From assembly GCA_021372495.1 (NCBI GenBank), contig JAJFUF010000031.1, positions 1 to 64,000 of the forward strand: a stretch of 64,000 nucleotides of DNA. Direction: 5' to 3'. The first letter of the stretch is position 1. Each line of letters begins with the position of its first letter. The notes beneath the pieces were generated by a model that saw nothing but the letters and a program-made list of their open reading frames with translations, did no database searches and had not been told where the DNA came from. The DNA is from Lysobacteraceae bacterium (GTDB lineage: Bacteria; Pseudomonadota; Gammaproteobacteria; Xanthomonadales; Rhodanobacteraceae). Of this stretch, positions 38,000 to 45,576 are shown piece after piece. A program made the translations under genes and the position numbers.

Positions 38000-39139
38000 A
38001 TGCTCGAAGCCCGCATCCACGCCGCGCTGGACGAGATCGAGCCCGCGGCGTGGGACGCGCTGCTGGCGGACGACCATCCGTTCGTCCGCCACGCCTTCCT
38101 CGCCGGGCTCGAACGCCACGACTGCATACGCGCCGACCTCGGCTGGCAGCCGTTCCACCTCGGGCTGTACGAACACGGCCGGCTGGTCGCGGCGGCGCCG
38201 CTGTACCTCAAGGGCAACTCGCACGGCGAGTACGTGTTCGACTGGACCTGGGCGCGCGCCTACGCGCGCGCCGGCCTCGATTACTACCCCAAGCTGCTCG
38301 CGGCGGTGCCCTATTCGCCGATCTCCGGGCCGCGCCTGCTGGTCGGTACCGGCGAGGGCGAGGGCGCGGGCGCGCGCCGCGCGGCGCTGGCCGGGGTGTT
38401 GCGCCGACTCGCCGACGAGCGCGGCCTGTCCTCCGCGCACGCCAACTTCCTTTCCGGCGACGACGCCACGGCCTTCGACGACGCCTGGCTCGCGCGCAGC
38501 GACTGGCAGTTCCACTGGCGCAATCGCGGTTACCGCGACTTCGCCGATTTCGCCGACGCGCTGAACCACAGGAAGCGCAAGAACCTGCGCCACGAGCGCG
38601 CGCAGGTGGCGCAGGCCGGCATCGAGGTCGAACTGCGCGACGGCGCCGCCATGGACGCGCGCGCCTGGGCCGACATGCACGCGCTCTACCGCGGCACCTT
38701 CGACGCCAAGGGCAACCTGCCCACGCTGACCGCAGCCTTCTTCCGCCACCTCGGCACGGCGATGCCGGCGCAGGTGCTGGTCGCGTTCGGCCGGCGCGGC
38801 GGGCGCATCGTCGCCGGCGCGCTGTTCCTGCGCAGTCGCGACACGTTGTACGGCCGCTACTGGGGCGCGCACACGCACGTGCCGGGCCTGCATTTCGAGC
38901 TGTGCTATTACCAGGGCATCGAGTACTGCATCCGCCACGGCCTCGCCCGCTTCGAACCGGGCGCGCAGGGCGAACACAAGCTGGCGCGCGGCTTCCTGCC
39001 GTCGCGCACGCATTCGCGCCACTACCTGCGCGATCCGCGCTTCCGCGCGGCGCTGCGCGAGGCGCTTGCGCACGAGGCGCGCGCGGTGGAGGCTTACGGC
39101 CGCGAGCTGATCGCCCACGACCCGTACGCGCAGCGATGA
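38000..39139 (+). CDS. GNAT/FemAB-like acyltransferase domain protein (COG3146 type)
   Basis: A 379-residue protein of the family once called DUF482, which has an acyl-CoA N-acyltransferase fold similar to FemAB peptidyl transferases. Family features seen are PLYLKGNSHGEYVFDWTWA, YYPKLLAAVPYSPISGPRLLV, FLSGDD, HWRNRGYRDFADF and KRKNLRHER. Its substrate is unknown; a role in peptide or envelope modification is only suggested by the fold. It overlaps aat by four bases (ATGA), so translation is probably coupled. Confidence 0.85.
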   Translation: MLEARIHAALDEIEPAAWDALLADDHPFVRHAFLAGLERHDCIRADLGWQPFHLGLYEHGRLVAAAPLYLKGNSHGEYVFDWTWARAYARAGLDYYPKLLAAVPYSPISGPRLLVGTGEGEGAGARRAALAGVLRRLADERGLSSAHANFLSGDDATAFDDAWLARSDWQFHWRNRGYRDFADFADALNHRKRKNLRHERAQVAQAGIEVELRDGAAMDARAWADMHALYRGTFDAKGNLPTLTAAFFRHLGTAMPAQVLVAFGRRGGRIVAGALFLRSRDTLYGRYWGAHTHVPGLHFELCYYQGIEYCIRHGLARFEPGAQGEHKLARGFLPSRTHSRHYLRDPRFRAALREALAHEARAVEAYGRELIAHDPYAQR

Positions 39140-39864
39140 ACCGCCTGCCGATCCTCGATCCGCGCCGCCCGGATGCGTTTCCCGATCCGCAGCATGCATT
39201 CGCCGAGCCGAACGGCCTGCTCGCCGCCGGCGGCGATCTGTCGCCGCAGCGCCTGCTGCACGCCTACGCGCGCGGCATCTTCCCGTGGTACGGCGAAGGC
39301 GAGCCGATCCTGTGGTGGTCGCCGGACCCGCGCTGCGTGTTCCGCACCGATCGCATGCACCTGTCGCGCCGCCTCGCCCGCACGCTGCGCGGCTCGCGCT
39401 GGACGATCAGCGCCGACGCGGCATTCGGTGCGGTGGTCAGCGCCTGCGGCGCGCCGCGCGCCCGCCAGTCCGGCACCTGGATCACCCGCGCCATGCACGC
39501 GGCCTACGTGCGCCTGCATGCGCTCGGCCACGCGCACTCGGTGGAGGTGTGGGACGGCGAAGCGCTGGTCGGCGGCATCTACGGCGTCGCGCTCGGCCGC
39601 ATGTTCTGCGGCGAGTCGATGTTCAGCCGTGCCGAGAACGGCTCCAAGGTCGCGCTGCTGGCGCTCGGCCGCGCGCTGCACGGCTGGGGCTTCCCGCTGC
39701 TGGATGCGCAGGTCACCAACCCGCACCTGCTGCGCATGGGCGCGATCGAGATGCCGCGCGCCGAATACCTCGCCGAACTGAAGCGTCTCGCCGCCCTGCC
39801 CGGCGTGACGGGCGACTGGGGGCCGCGCTTCCCGCTGCGCCGCGCTGCCGAGCTGGCGCCGTGA
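39136..39864 (+). CDS. aat: Leucyl/phenylalanyl-tRNA-protein transferase
   Basis: Adds Leu or Phe to N-terminal Arg or Lys of proteins, creating primary N-degrons for ClpS-ClpAP. The 242 residues show FPDPQHAFAEPNGLLAAGGDLSP, YARGIFPWYGEGEPILWWSPDPR and SVEVWDGEALVGGIYGVALGRMFCGESMFS, all hallmark segments. The start overlaps the acyltransferase stop. ClpS and ClpA are in the same window (9.6-12.3 kb) but on the far side of 27 kb of other genes. Confidence 0.96.
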   Translation: MNRLPILDPRRPDAFPDPQHAFAEPNGLLAAGGDLSPQRLLHAYARGIFPWYGEGEPILWWSPDPRCVFRTDRMHLSRRLARTLRGSRWTISADAAFGAVVSACGAPRARQSGTWITRAMHAAYVRLHALGHAHSVEVWDGEALVGGIYGVALGRMFCGESMFSRAENGSKVALLALGRALHGWGFPLLDAQVTNPHLLRMGAIEMPRAEYLAELKRLAALPGVTGDWGPRFPLRRAAELAP

Positions 39865-40002
39865 TGCCGGGCGGGCAACCGGCCCGCGCGGATGCCGGGC
39901 CGGCCGCGGCGCGAGGCGGAAATCCTCGTCTCCGCTAGTGTGAACGCTCTAGACAACCCGCCTAGATTGCCCCCTACACCACACACCACCGAGGGCAGCA
40001 CC

Positions 40003-40488
40003 ATGGCGACCAAGCCGCAGTTCAAGAGCAAGGCCCGCGCCGGAACGGCGACCGCCCAGCAGTTGGGCAAGGGCATCATGGAATCCGCGCAGCAGATCTG
40101 GCTGGCCGGCCTCGGCGCGTTCTCCAAGGCGCAGGCCGAAGGCAGCAAGCTGTTCGAGGCGCTGGTCAAGGAAGGCGCGCAGCTCGAACACAAGACCCGC
40201 AAGTTCACCGATGCCCGCGTCAGCGAAGCGCGCGGCGCGGTCGAGTCGACGGTCGGCGAGGCGAGGAAGCGCGCCGCCGATACCTGGGATCGCCTGGAGA
40301 AAGTGTTCGAAGCCCGCGTCTCGCGCGCGCTCGGCCAGCTCGGCGTGCCCGGGCGCCGCGATCTCGAAACGCTGACCGCGCGCGTCGAGGAACTCGCTCG
40401 CGAGGTTCGCAAGCTCAATGGCGGCGAGCGTCCGACTGCGAAGCGCACGACCCGGGTGCCGGCAAAGCGCGCTCGCAAGAGCGCCTGA
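40003..40488 (+). CDS. Phasin family protein with a basic tail
   Basis: Phasins coat polyhydroxyalkanoate granules. The 161 residues contain the phasin segment QQIWLAGLGAFSKAQAEGSK and LFEALVKEGAQLE (about 30-65), an amphipathic helical middle and a Lys/Arg/Ala tail (residues 142-161) like the histone H1-like tails of PhaF, which bind DNA and help partition granules. ATG 40003 fits the family start; the frame is open 37 codons upstream without similarity. A strong terminator follows. Confidence 0.85.
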   Translation: MATKPQFKSKARAGTATAQQLGKGIMESAQQIWLAGLGAFSKAQAEGSKLFEALVKEGAQLEHKTRKFTDARVSEARGAVESTVGEARKRAADTWDRLEKVFEARVSRALGQLGVPGRRDLETLTARVEELAREVRKLNGGERPTAKRTTRVPAKRARKSA

Positions 40489-40512
40489 GCCGACGCGAAA
40501 CAGACGCTTGTC

Positions 40513-40573
40513 GGCCCGTCGGCCAACCCGCGGCAGGATCCCTCCCCCTGCCAACGGCCGACGGGCCTTTTCT
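40513..40573 (+). terminator. Intrinsic terminator of the phasin gene
   Basis: GGCCCGTCGGCC at 40513-40524 pairs with GGCCGACGGGCC at 40556-40567, directly followed by TTTTCT. The loop holds a second small hairpin (GGCAGG/CCTGCC at 40532-40552). Confidence 0.75.
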
Positions 40574-40582
40574 GCGGCGGGA

Positions 40583-40609
40583 CGAACGCCCGGCCGTGCC
40601 GGGCGTTCG
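40583..40609. terminator. Second hairpin between the phasin and reductase genes
   Basis: CGAACGCCCGGC at 40583-40594, loop CGT, GCCGGGCGTTCG at 40598-40609: a perfect 12-bp stem in the convergent intergenic region. It may terminate the minus-strand reductase transcript; no clear T-run is seen. Confidence 0.55.
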
Positions 40610-40731
40610 CCGTTCTGCCGCGCGACCTTGCCGCGGCCGGCCGCCACCCGCGTGCCGTCGCTCGCCGTCCGCGGACGCCGGAAAACACGGCACGCGACGC
40701 CGCTGCCGGCGGCGCGTGAACGCCGGGTTTT

Positions 40732-42726
40732 CTACCAGTGCACGCCGCGCAGCAGCGCGGCGAACGCGATCTGCTCGCTGGTCGGCTGCTGCGCCGCCTC
40801 GCGCATGCCCTTGATGCCCTTGGCCGCGGCCGAATCCGGGAACAGCCGGAACGCGGTGTTCATGATGATCTCGTAGGCACGCGGCGCCAGCGCGTAGACG
40901 ATCTGCGCGAAGGTGCCGAGCCGCGTGGCGATGCGCACCGGGCGCTCGATGATCGCCTCGACGATCAGGTCGGCGGCTTCCTCCGGCGACAGCGTCGGCA
41001 CCGACTCGTACATCTTGGTCGGCGCGATCATCGGCGTCTTCACCAGCGGCATGTTGATGGTGGTGAAGCTGACGCCCTGGTCGGAGAACTCCGCCTGCGC
41101 GCAGCGCGAGAACGCGTCCAGCGCCGCTTTCGAGGCCACGTAGGCGGAGAACCGCGGCGAGTTGGTCAGCACGCCGATCGAGGAGATGTTGATGATGTGG
41201 CCCTTGTGCCGCTCGGCCATTTTCGGCAGGAAACCCAGCACCAGCCGCAGCGCGCCGAAGTAGTTCAGCTGCATGGTGCGTTCGAAGTCGTGGAAGCGGT
41301 CGTAGCTGGAGGCGATCGCGCGGCGGATCGAGCGGCCGGCGTTGTTGACAAGGATGTCGACGTGGCCGTGATCGGCCAGCACCTGCTGCACGAACGCGTC
41401 GCAGGAGGCGACGTCGGCAAGATCGGCCTTGTAGGTGTGGCAGACGCCGCCGACGGCCTCGATCTCCTTGCGCGTGGCGTCCAGTTCCTCCTCGCCGCGC
41501 GCGCAGATCACCACCTTGGCGCCGGCCGTGGCGATCTTCAGCGCCGCCGCCCGGCCGATGCCGGACGAACCGCCGGTGATCACCACCACCTTGCCCTTGA
41601 CCTTGCCCGACAGCGAATGGTCGACGAACAGGTCCGGATCGAGATGGCGCTCCCAGTAGTCCCACAGGCGCCAGGCGTAGTCCTCGAGATCGGGCAGCGC
41701 GATCTTCGTGCCCTTCAGCGCGCGCTCGGTCTCGCGGCAGTCGAAGCGGGTCGGATAGTTGATGAACTTCAGCACCTCCAGCGGTATGCCGAAGTCGCGC
41801 AGCAGCACGCCGACGAAGCGCCTGACCGGCGGCAGACTGGCCAGCGCCTGGCGCAACGCGCCGGGGACGAAGGCGAACATGCGCGCGTCGAGGCGCATCG
41901 CCATCTCCGGCGCGTGCCCGGCGCGCGCGAATACGTTCAGCACCTCGCCGATGCGCCGCGGCGCAGGATCGGTGAGGTGGAAGCACTGGCCGTCCAGCCC
42001 CGGCTTGTGCGCGATATGGTCCATCGCCGCGACCACCCAGTCGACCGGCACCAGGTTGATGCGTCCGCCTTCGAGGCCGATGGCCGGTACCCACGGCGGC
42101 AGCGTCTGCCGCATCTTCTTGATCAGGCGGAAGAAGTAATAAGGCCCGTCGATCTTGTCGATTTCGCCGGTCTGCGAATGGCCGATCACCACGCCCGGGC
42201 GATAGATGCGGAACGGACGCTTGCATTCCTCGCGCACGATCCGCTCGGCGTCGTGCTTGGTGCGGAAATACGGATTGGCATCGAGGTCTTCGGCCTCGTC
42301 GAACATGTCCTCGCGGAACACGCCCGGATACAGGCCGGCGGCCACGATCGAGCTGGTGAAGTGCACGCAGCCGGCGCCGACCGCCTCGGCAAACTCGAGC
42401 GCGTGGCGGGTGCCGTCGACGTTGGCGCTGCGCTGCGCGTCGGCGTCGGCGGTGAGGTCGTACAGCGCGGCCAGGTGGAAGAAGTGCTTCAGCCTGCCCT
42501 TCAGCGCGGCGAGCTGCGCGGGCGCCACGCCGAGGCGCGGCTTGGCGAGATCGCCGCGCACCGCGACCAGGCGATCCTTCGGCGCGCCGAGGCGCTCGCG
42601 CAACGCCTCGAACTTGCCTTCCGAACCCTTGCGCACCAGGCAGTAGACGGTGCCCTTGCGCGCCAGCAGGCGCTCGACCAGATGCCGGCCGACGAAACCG
42701 GTCGCCCCGGTGACGAAATAACTCAT
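40732..42726 (-). CDS. Two-domain fatty acyl-CoA reductase (fatty alcohol forming)
   Basis: The 664 residues contain two Rossmann domains: an extended-SDR/male-sterility-like N-half (TGATGFVG at 6-13; Tyr153/Lys157 in NPYFRTK) and a classical SDR C-half (GGSSGIG at 385-391; Ser516, Tyr529, Lys533 in SAYVASK). Segments such as YYFFRLIKKMR, SIRRAIASSYDRFHDFERTM and INMPLVKTPMIAPTKMYES follow the Marinobacter long fatty acyl-CoA reductases (about 660 residues) that reduce acyl-CoA to fatty alcohol for wax esters. This comparison is from memory. Both catalytic triads look intact. It is divergent from ACBP; GAGGG precedes the ATG. Confidence 0.85.
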   Translation of the reverse strand: MSYFVTGATGFVGRHLVERLLARKGTVYCLVRKGSEGKFEALRERLGAPKDRLVAVRGDLAKPRLGVAPAQLAALKGRLKHFFHLAALYDLTADADAQRSANVDGTRHALEFAEAVGAGCVHFTSSIVAAGLYPGVFREDMFDEAEDLDANPYFRTKHDAERIVREECKRPFRIYRPGVVIGHSQTGEIDKIDGPYYFFRLIKKMRQTLPPWVPAIGLEGGRINLVPVDWVVAAMDHIAHKPGLDGQCFHLTDPAPRRIGEVLNVFARAGHAPEMAMRLDARMFAFVPGALRQALASLPPVRRFVGVLLRDFGIPLEVLKFINYPTRFDCRETERALKGTKIALPDLEDYAWRLWDYWERHLDPDLFVDHSLSGKVKGKVVVITGGSSGIGRAAALKIATAGAKVVICARGEEELDATRKEIEAVGGVCHTYKADLADVASCDAFVQQVLADHGHVDILVNNAGRSIRRAIASSYDRFHDFERTMQLNYFGALRLVLGFLPKMAERHKGHIINISSIGVLTNSPRFSAYVASKAALDAFSRCAQAEFSDQGVSFTTINMPLVKTPMIAPTKMYESVPTLSPEEAADLIVEAIIERPVRIATRLGTFAQIVYALAPRAYEIIMNTAFRLFPDSAAAKGIKGMREAAQQPTSEQIAFAALLRGVHW

Positions 42727-42899
42727 GCGCAAACCCTCGCTTTCGCGGCGAGCATGCCGCGCTCCCGTTTCAAGCATAGTCGCGCGCACGTTGCGCGGCC
42801 AAGCGCCAGCTCGCCGGCCACACGCACGCGCCATCGCGTTGACCGCTCCAGGGTCGCGTGATAAAAGCTCGTCCGTTACGGGGGAGGGAACGCACTGCC
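42727..42899. promoter_or_regulatory. Fatty acyl-CoA reductase-ACBP divergent promoter region
   Basis: For the plus strand, TTGACC at 42839-42844 and TAAAAG at 42862-42867 (17-base spacer) are good sigma-70-like elements before ACBP. For the minus strand, TATGCT at 42778-42773 is a possible -10 of the reductase. The TetR product two genes on is a candidate controller. Confidence 0.5.
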
Positions 42900-43157
42900 A
42901 TGGCCGATCTGAACGCACAGTTCGAACAAGCCGCCGAGGACGTCAAGAAGCTCAGCGAGCGCCCGGACAACGACACGTTGCTGAAGCTGTATGCGTTGTA
43001 CAAGCAGGGTTCGGAAGGCGACGTCACCGGTCCCAAGCCGGGCTTCTTCGATTTCGTCGGCACCGCCAAGTACGAGGCCTGGGCCAAGCTCAAGGGCATG
43101 GGTGCGGACGAGGCGATGAAGAAGTACATCGAGCTGGTGCGCAAGCTCGGCGCCTGA
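42900..43157 (+). CDS. Acyl-CoA-binding protein
   Basis: Small cytosolic four-helix protein that binds medium- and long-chain acyl-CoA. The 85 residues match the ACBP family, including YALYKQGSEGDVTGPKPGFFD; the ligand-binding residues equivalent to bovine Tyr28, Lys32, Lys54 and Tyr73 are Tyr31, Lys35, Lys57 and Tyr76. ACBP is mainly eukaryotic and patchy in bacteria. ATG 42900 has a GGGAGGG site upstream. It could supply acyl-CoA to the divergent reductase. The TetR gene follows after 10 bases. Confidence 0.93.
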   Translation: MADLNAQFEQAAEDVKKLSERPDNDTLLKLYALYKQGSEGDVTGPKPGFFDFVGTAKYEAWAKLKGMGADEAMKKYIELVRKLGA

Positions 43158-43167
43158 GCCTGCGGCG

Positions 43168-43800
43168 ATGGCGCGGCGCACGCGCGAGCGCATCCTCGAA
43201 ACCAGCCTGGGGATGTTCAACGCCCAGGGCGAACCGAACGTCACCACCAACCACATCGCCGACGAGCTGGGCATCAGCCCCGGCAACCTGTACTACCACT
43301 TCCGCAACAAGGACGACATCGTCGAGCAGCTGTTCGCCCGCTACGAACAGCGCATGGACGACGCGCTGCAGGCGCCGCAGGAACGCCTGCCCGACCTCGA
43401 GGACGTGTGGCTGCAACTGCACCTGGTGTTCGAGTGCATGTGGGACTACCGCTTCCTGTACCGCGATCTGGTCGACATCCTCGCGCGCAGCCGCAAGCTG
43501 CGCCTGCGCTTCGTGCGCGTGCTCGAGCGCTCCGGCGAATCGGCGCGGCGGGTGATGCACGGGCTGGTGGGCACCGGAGTGATGCGCGCCAGCGCCGACG
43601 AGGTCGAGGCGCTGGTCGAGAATATCCTGCTGATCGCCACGTTCTGGCTGGACTACGACGCGGTCCGGCGCGGTTCCAGCCACGAAGCGCCGCAGGAACT
43701 GGGGCGCGGCATCTACCAGGTGATGCTGCTGCTGGCGCCGTTCCTGCGCGACGCCGAACGCGTGCACCTCAACCGCCTGGCCAGCGCCTATCGCGGCTGA
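43168..43800 (+). CDS. TetR-family transcriptional regulator
   Basis: A 210-residue repressor-type protein with an N-terminal helix-turn-helix (RERILETSLGMFNAQGEPNVTTNHIADELGIS, GNLYYHFRNKDDIVEQL) and an all-helical ligand domain. It is probably cotranscribed with ACBP (10-base gap). TetR proteins beside acyl-CoA genes often sense acyl-CoA or fatty acids, so control of the divergent reductase-ACBP pair is a reasonable inference. The 3' end overlaps the opposing PaiB-like gene by 13 bases. Confidence 0.9.
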   Translation: MARRTRERILETSLGMFNAQGEPNVTTNHIADELGISPGNLYYHFRNKDDIVEQLFARYEQRMDDALQAPQERLPDLEDVWLQLHLVFECMWDYRFLYRDLVDILARSRKLRLRFVRVLERSGESARRVMHGLVGTGVMRASADEVEALVENILLIATFWLDYDAVRRGSSHEAPQELGRGIYQVMLLLAPFLRDAERVHLNRLASAYRG

Positions 43801-44441
43801 TGCCGGCGCGGGTCCGCGGCCGCCATTGCGGCCGCCACCTCGCGCTCGCGCTCGATCTCCGATGCCGCCAGTCCGGCGCGGGCGCCCTCGAAATCGGCTG
43901 CGTTGCGGTTCTGGCTGAGCTTCCACTTGCCTTCCAGCCGCGCGATCGGCATCTCGAAGCCGACGATGCCGCGCAGTTGCTGCTCGACGTACGCCGCCGG
44001 CGCGTCGCCGACGCGCCAGCGCGGGTCGCGCTGCGCTTCCTGGCGATCGGTGAGGCGGGTCAGGATGTCGAGCACGCGCGCGGGCTCCTCGACGATGCGC
44101 AGCGGGCCATGGGCGTGCACCGCGATGTAGTTCCAGGTCGGCACGTCCTCGCCGGTGGCGTGCTTGCCCGGATACCAGTTGGGCGACACGTAGGCGTGCG
44201 GCCCGACGAACATCGCCAGCGACTGCGCATCGGCCGAGAAAGCGCGCCAGTGCGGGTTGGCGCGCGCGACGTGGCCGTACAGCGTGCCGTGCGGTCCCGG
44301 CTCCGCGTCGAACACCAGCGGCAGGTGCGTGGCGATCAGGCCATCCGGCCCGTGCGTGACCAACGACGCGAAGGCGATCGCGCGCATCGCGTCGCGCAGC
44401 ACTTCGACGCGCTCTTCGCGAAAGTGACGTGGCAGGTACAT
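43788..44441 (-). CDS. FMN-binding negative transcriptional regulator, PaiB type
   Basis: A 217-residue split-barrel flavin-binding protein of the PaiB family, known in Bacillus as a negative regulator of sporulation and protease genes. Features are MYLPRHFRE at the start, ATHLPLVFD, HGTLYGHVARANPHW, YVSPNWYPGKHATGEDVPTWNY and WKLSQNR. No paiA partner is present. It may equally act as a flavoenzyme. It is convergent with the TetR gene and shares 13 bases. Confidence 0.88.
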   Translation of the reverse strand: MYLPRHFREERVEVLRDAMRAIAFASLVTHGPDGLIATHLPLVFDAEPGPHGTLYGHVARANPHWRAFSADAQSLAMFVGPHAYVSPNWYPGKHATGEDVPTWNYIAVHAHGPLRIVEEPARVLDILTRLTDRQEAQRDPRWRVGDAPAAYVEQQLRGIVGFEMPIARLEGKWKLSQNRNAADFEGARAGLAASEIEREREVAAAMAAADPRRHQPR

Positions 44442-44492
44442 GCGCCGGATTCCACCATGCGGAAGGCGCGATTGTAGCGGCTGCGGCTGCGT

Positions 44493-44687
44493 TCAGCGAT
44501 CGCCGTCGCGCCGCGCGCGGGCGCGCGCCTGCACGGCGCGGCCTTCGGCGACCAGCGCGGCGAACAGCGCGCGCCCGCGGCGCCCGATCGCGGCGGCCGC
44601 GCCCAGCCCCGCCAGCCAGAGATTGCGCACCTGCTCGGCCGTCGGCGACGGTGCCTGCGCGCGGCGTTCGCGTGAATCCGTGGTCAT
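44493..44687 (-). CDS. Mini-phasin: short protein with the phasin core only
   Basis: A 64-residue protein that repeats the phasin core of the gene at 40003: LWLAGLGA at 23-30 and LFAALVAEG at 41-49, with the same 18-residue spacing as IWLAGLGAF and LFEALVKEG in the full-length protein. The remaining helical domain and the basic tail are reduced to an Arg-rich end. ATG 44685-44687 has GGGAGGG about 10 bases upstream. It may be a real granule-binding peptide or a truncated paralogue. It is the only gene between PaiB and zipA. Confidence 0.65.
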   Translation of the reverse strand: MTTDSRERRAQAPSPTAEQVRNLWLAGLGAAAAIGRRGRALFAALVAEGRAVQARARARRDGDR

Positions 44688-44786
44688 GCGGTATCGCCCT
44701 CCCGGCGGCACTGCGCCGTGCGCGGGGCCCGGCGCGTCGCCATGCTGGCGGCGCCGGCTAGAGCAGCCACACCAGCGGTGCGGCGC

Positions 44787-45563
44787 TCAGCGCCCGAACT
44801 TGATCTCGTCGCCTTCGTGGCGGCGGTCCCAGGCGCGCAACTCGTCGCGGATATGGGCGATGCGCTGGCGCCCCAGCGTGCTGCGCTCCTCGTCCAGCAC
44901 CATGCCGTCGAGCAGCTCGGCGAGGCGTTGCGCGGTCGGCAGCATGGCGTCCCAGGCGTCCAGCGCCGGCAGCGGCCCGGGCAGGGTCATGAAGAAGCTG
45001 ATCCCGGGCGTTTCCAGCCGGTCGATGTTGCGCATGTCGAACTTGCCGGGCTTGATCATGTTGGCGACGCTGAAGATCGGCCCCAGCTCCGGCTTGCCGT
45101 CCAGCAGGCGGTGGAAGATGCCCAGGTCGCCGAATTCCAGCCCCGCCTTCTCCGCCGCCACCACCAGGTCGGGGCCGCGGAACGGGCGCTCCGGGCGCGC
45201 CGCCACGAACAAGCTGACGATGCGCTCGACCGGCTTGTCGTAGGGACGGCGGCCGGGCAACGGCTGCGCCGCGGCGCGCGCGCGCGCCGGGCTTTCGGCA
45301 GCCGGCGGCGGCTCGTCGAGGGCGCCGAACGACGCGCCGACGTCCAGTTCGCCCTGCCGCGGCTCCGCGACGTCGTCCAGCGGCGGCGCGGCCTCGCCGA
45401 GGGTCGGCTCGATGCGCTCGTCGGCGCCGCGGCGGAACAGCGTGCGCCGCCCCTGCCCCGGCTTCTTCGGCTGGCCGAAAACATAGATCAGCGCCAGCAC
45501 GATCGCGCCGACGGCAGCGATGATGATGCGCAGCGTGGTGGGGTCCAATGCCCGCTGTCCCAT
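44787..45563 (-). CDS. zipA: Cell division protein ZipA
   Basis: Bitopic inner-membrane protein that tethers FtsZ. The 258 residues have an N-terminal anchor (about 12-30, LRIIIAAVGAIVLALIYVF), a proline-rich linker, and a C-terminal FtsZ-binding domain from about 120 (IVSLFVAARPERPFRGPDLV, FGDLGIFHRL, FSVANMIKPGKFD). It lies 13 bases after smc on the same strand, the conserved smc-zipA pair. ligA, which usually follows zipA, is not here. Confidence 0.93.
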   Translation of the reverse strand: MGQRALDPTTLRIIIAAVGAIVLALIYVFGQPKKPGQGRRTLFRRGADERIEPTLGEAAPPLDDVAEPRQGELDVGASFGALDEPPPAAESPARARAAAQPLPGRRPYDKPVERIVSLFVAARPERPFRGPDLVVAAEKAGLEFGDLGIFHRLLDGKPELGPIFSVANMIKPGKFDMRNIDRLETPGISFFMTLPGPLPALDAWDAMLPTAQRLAELLDGMVLDEERSTLGRQRIAHIRDELRAWDRRHEGDEIKFGR

Positions 45564-45576
45564 GCGCTCCTCCGGA

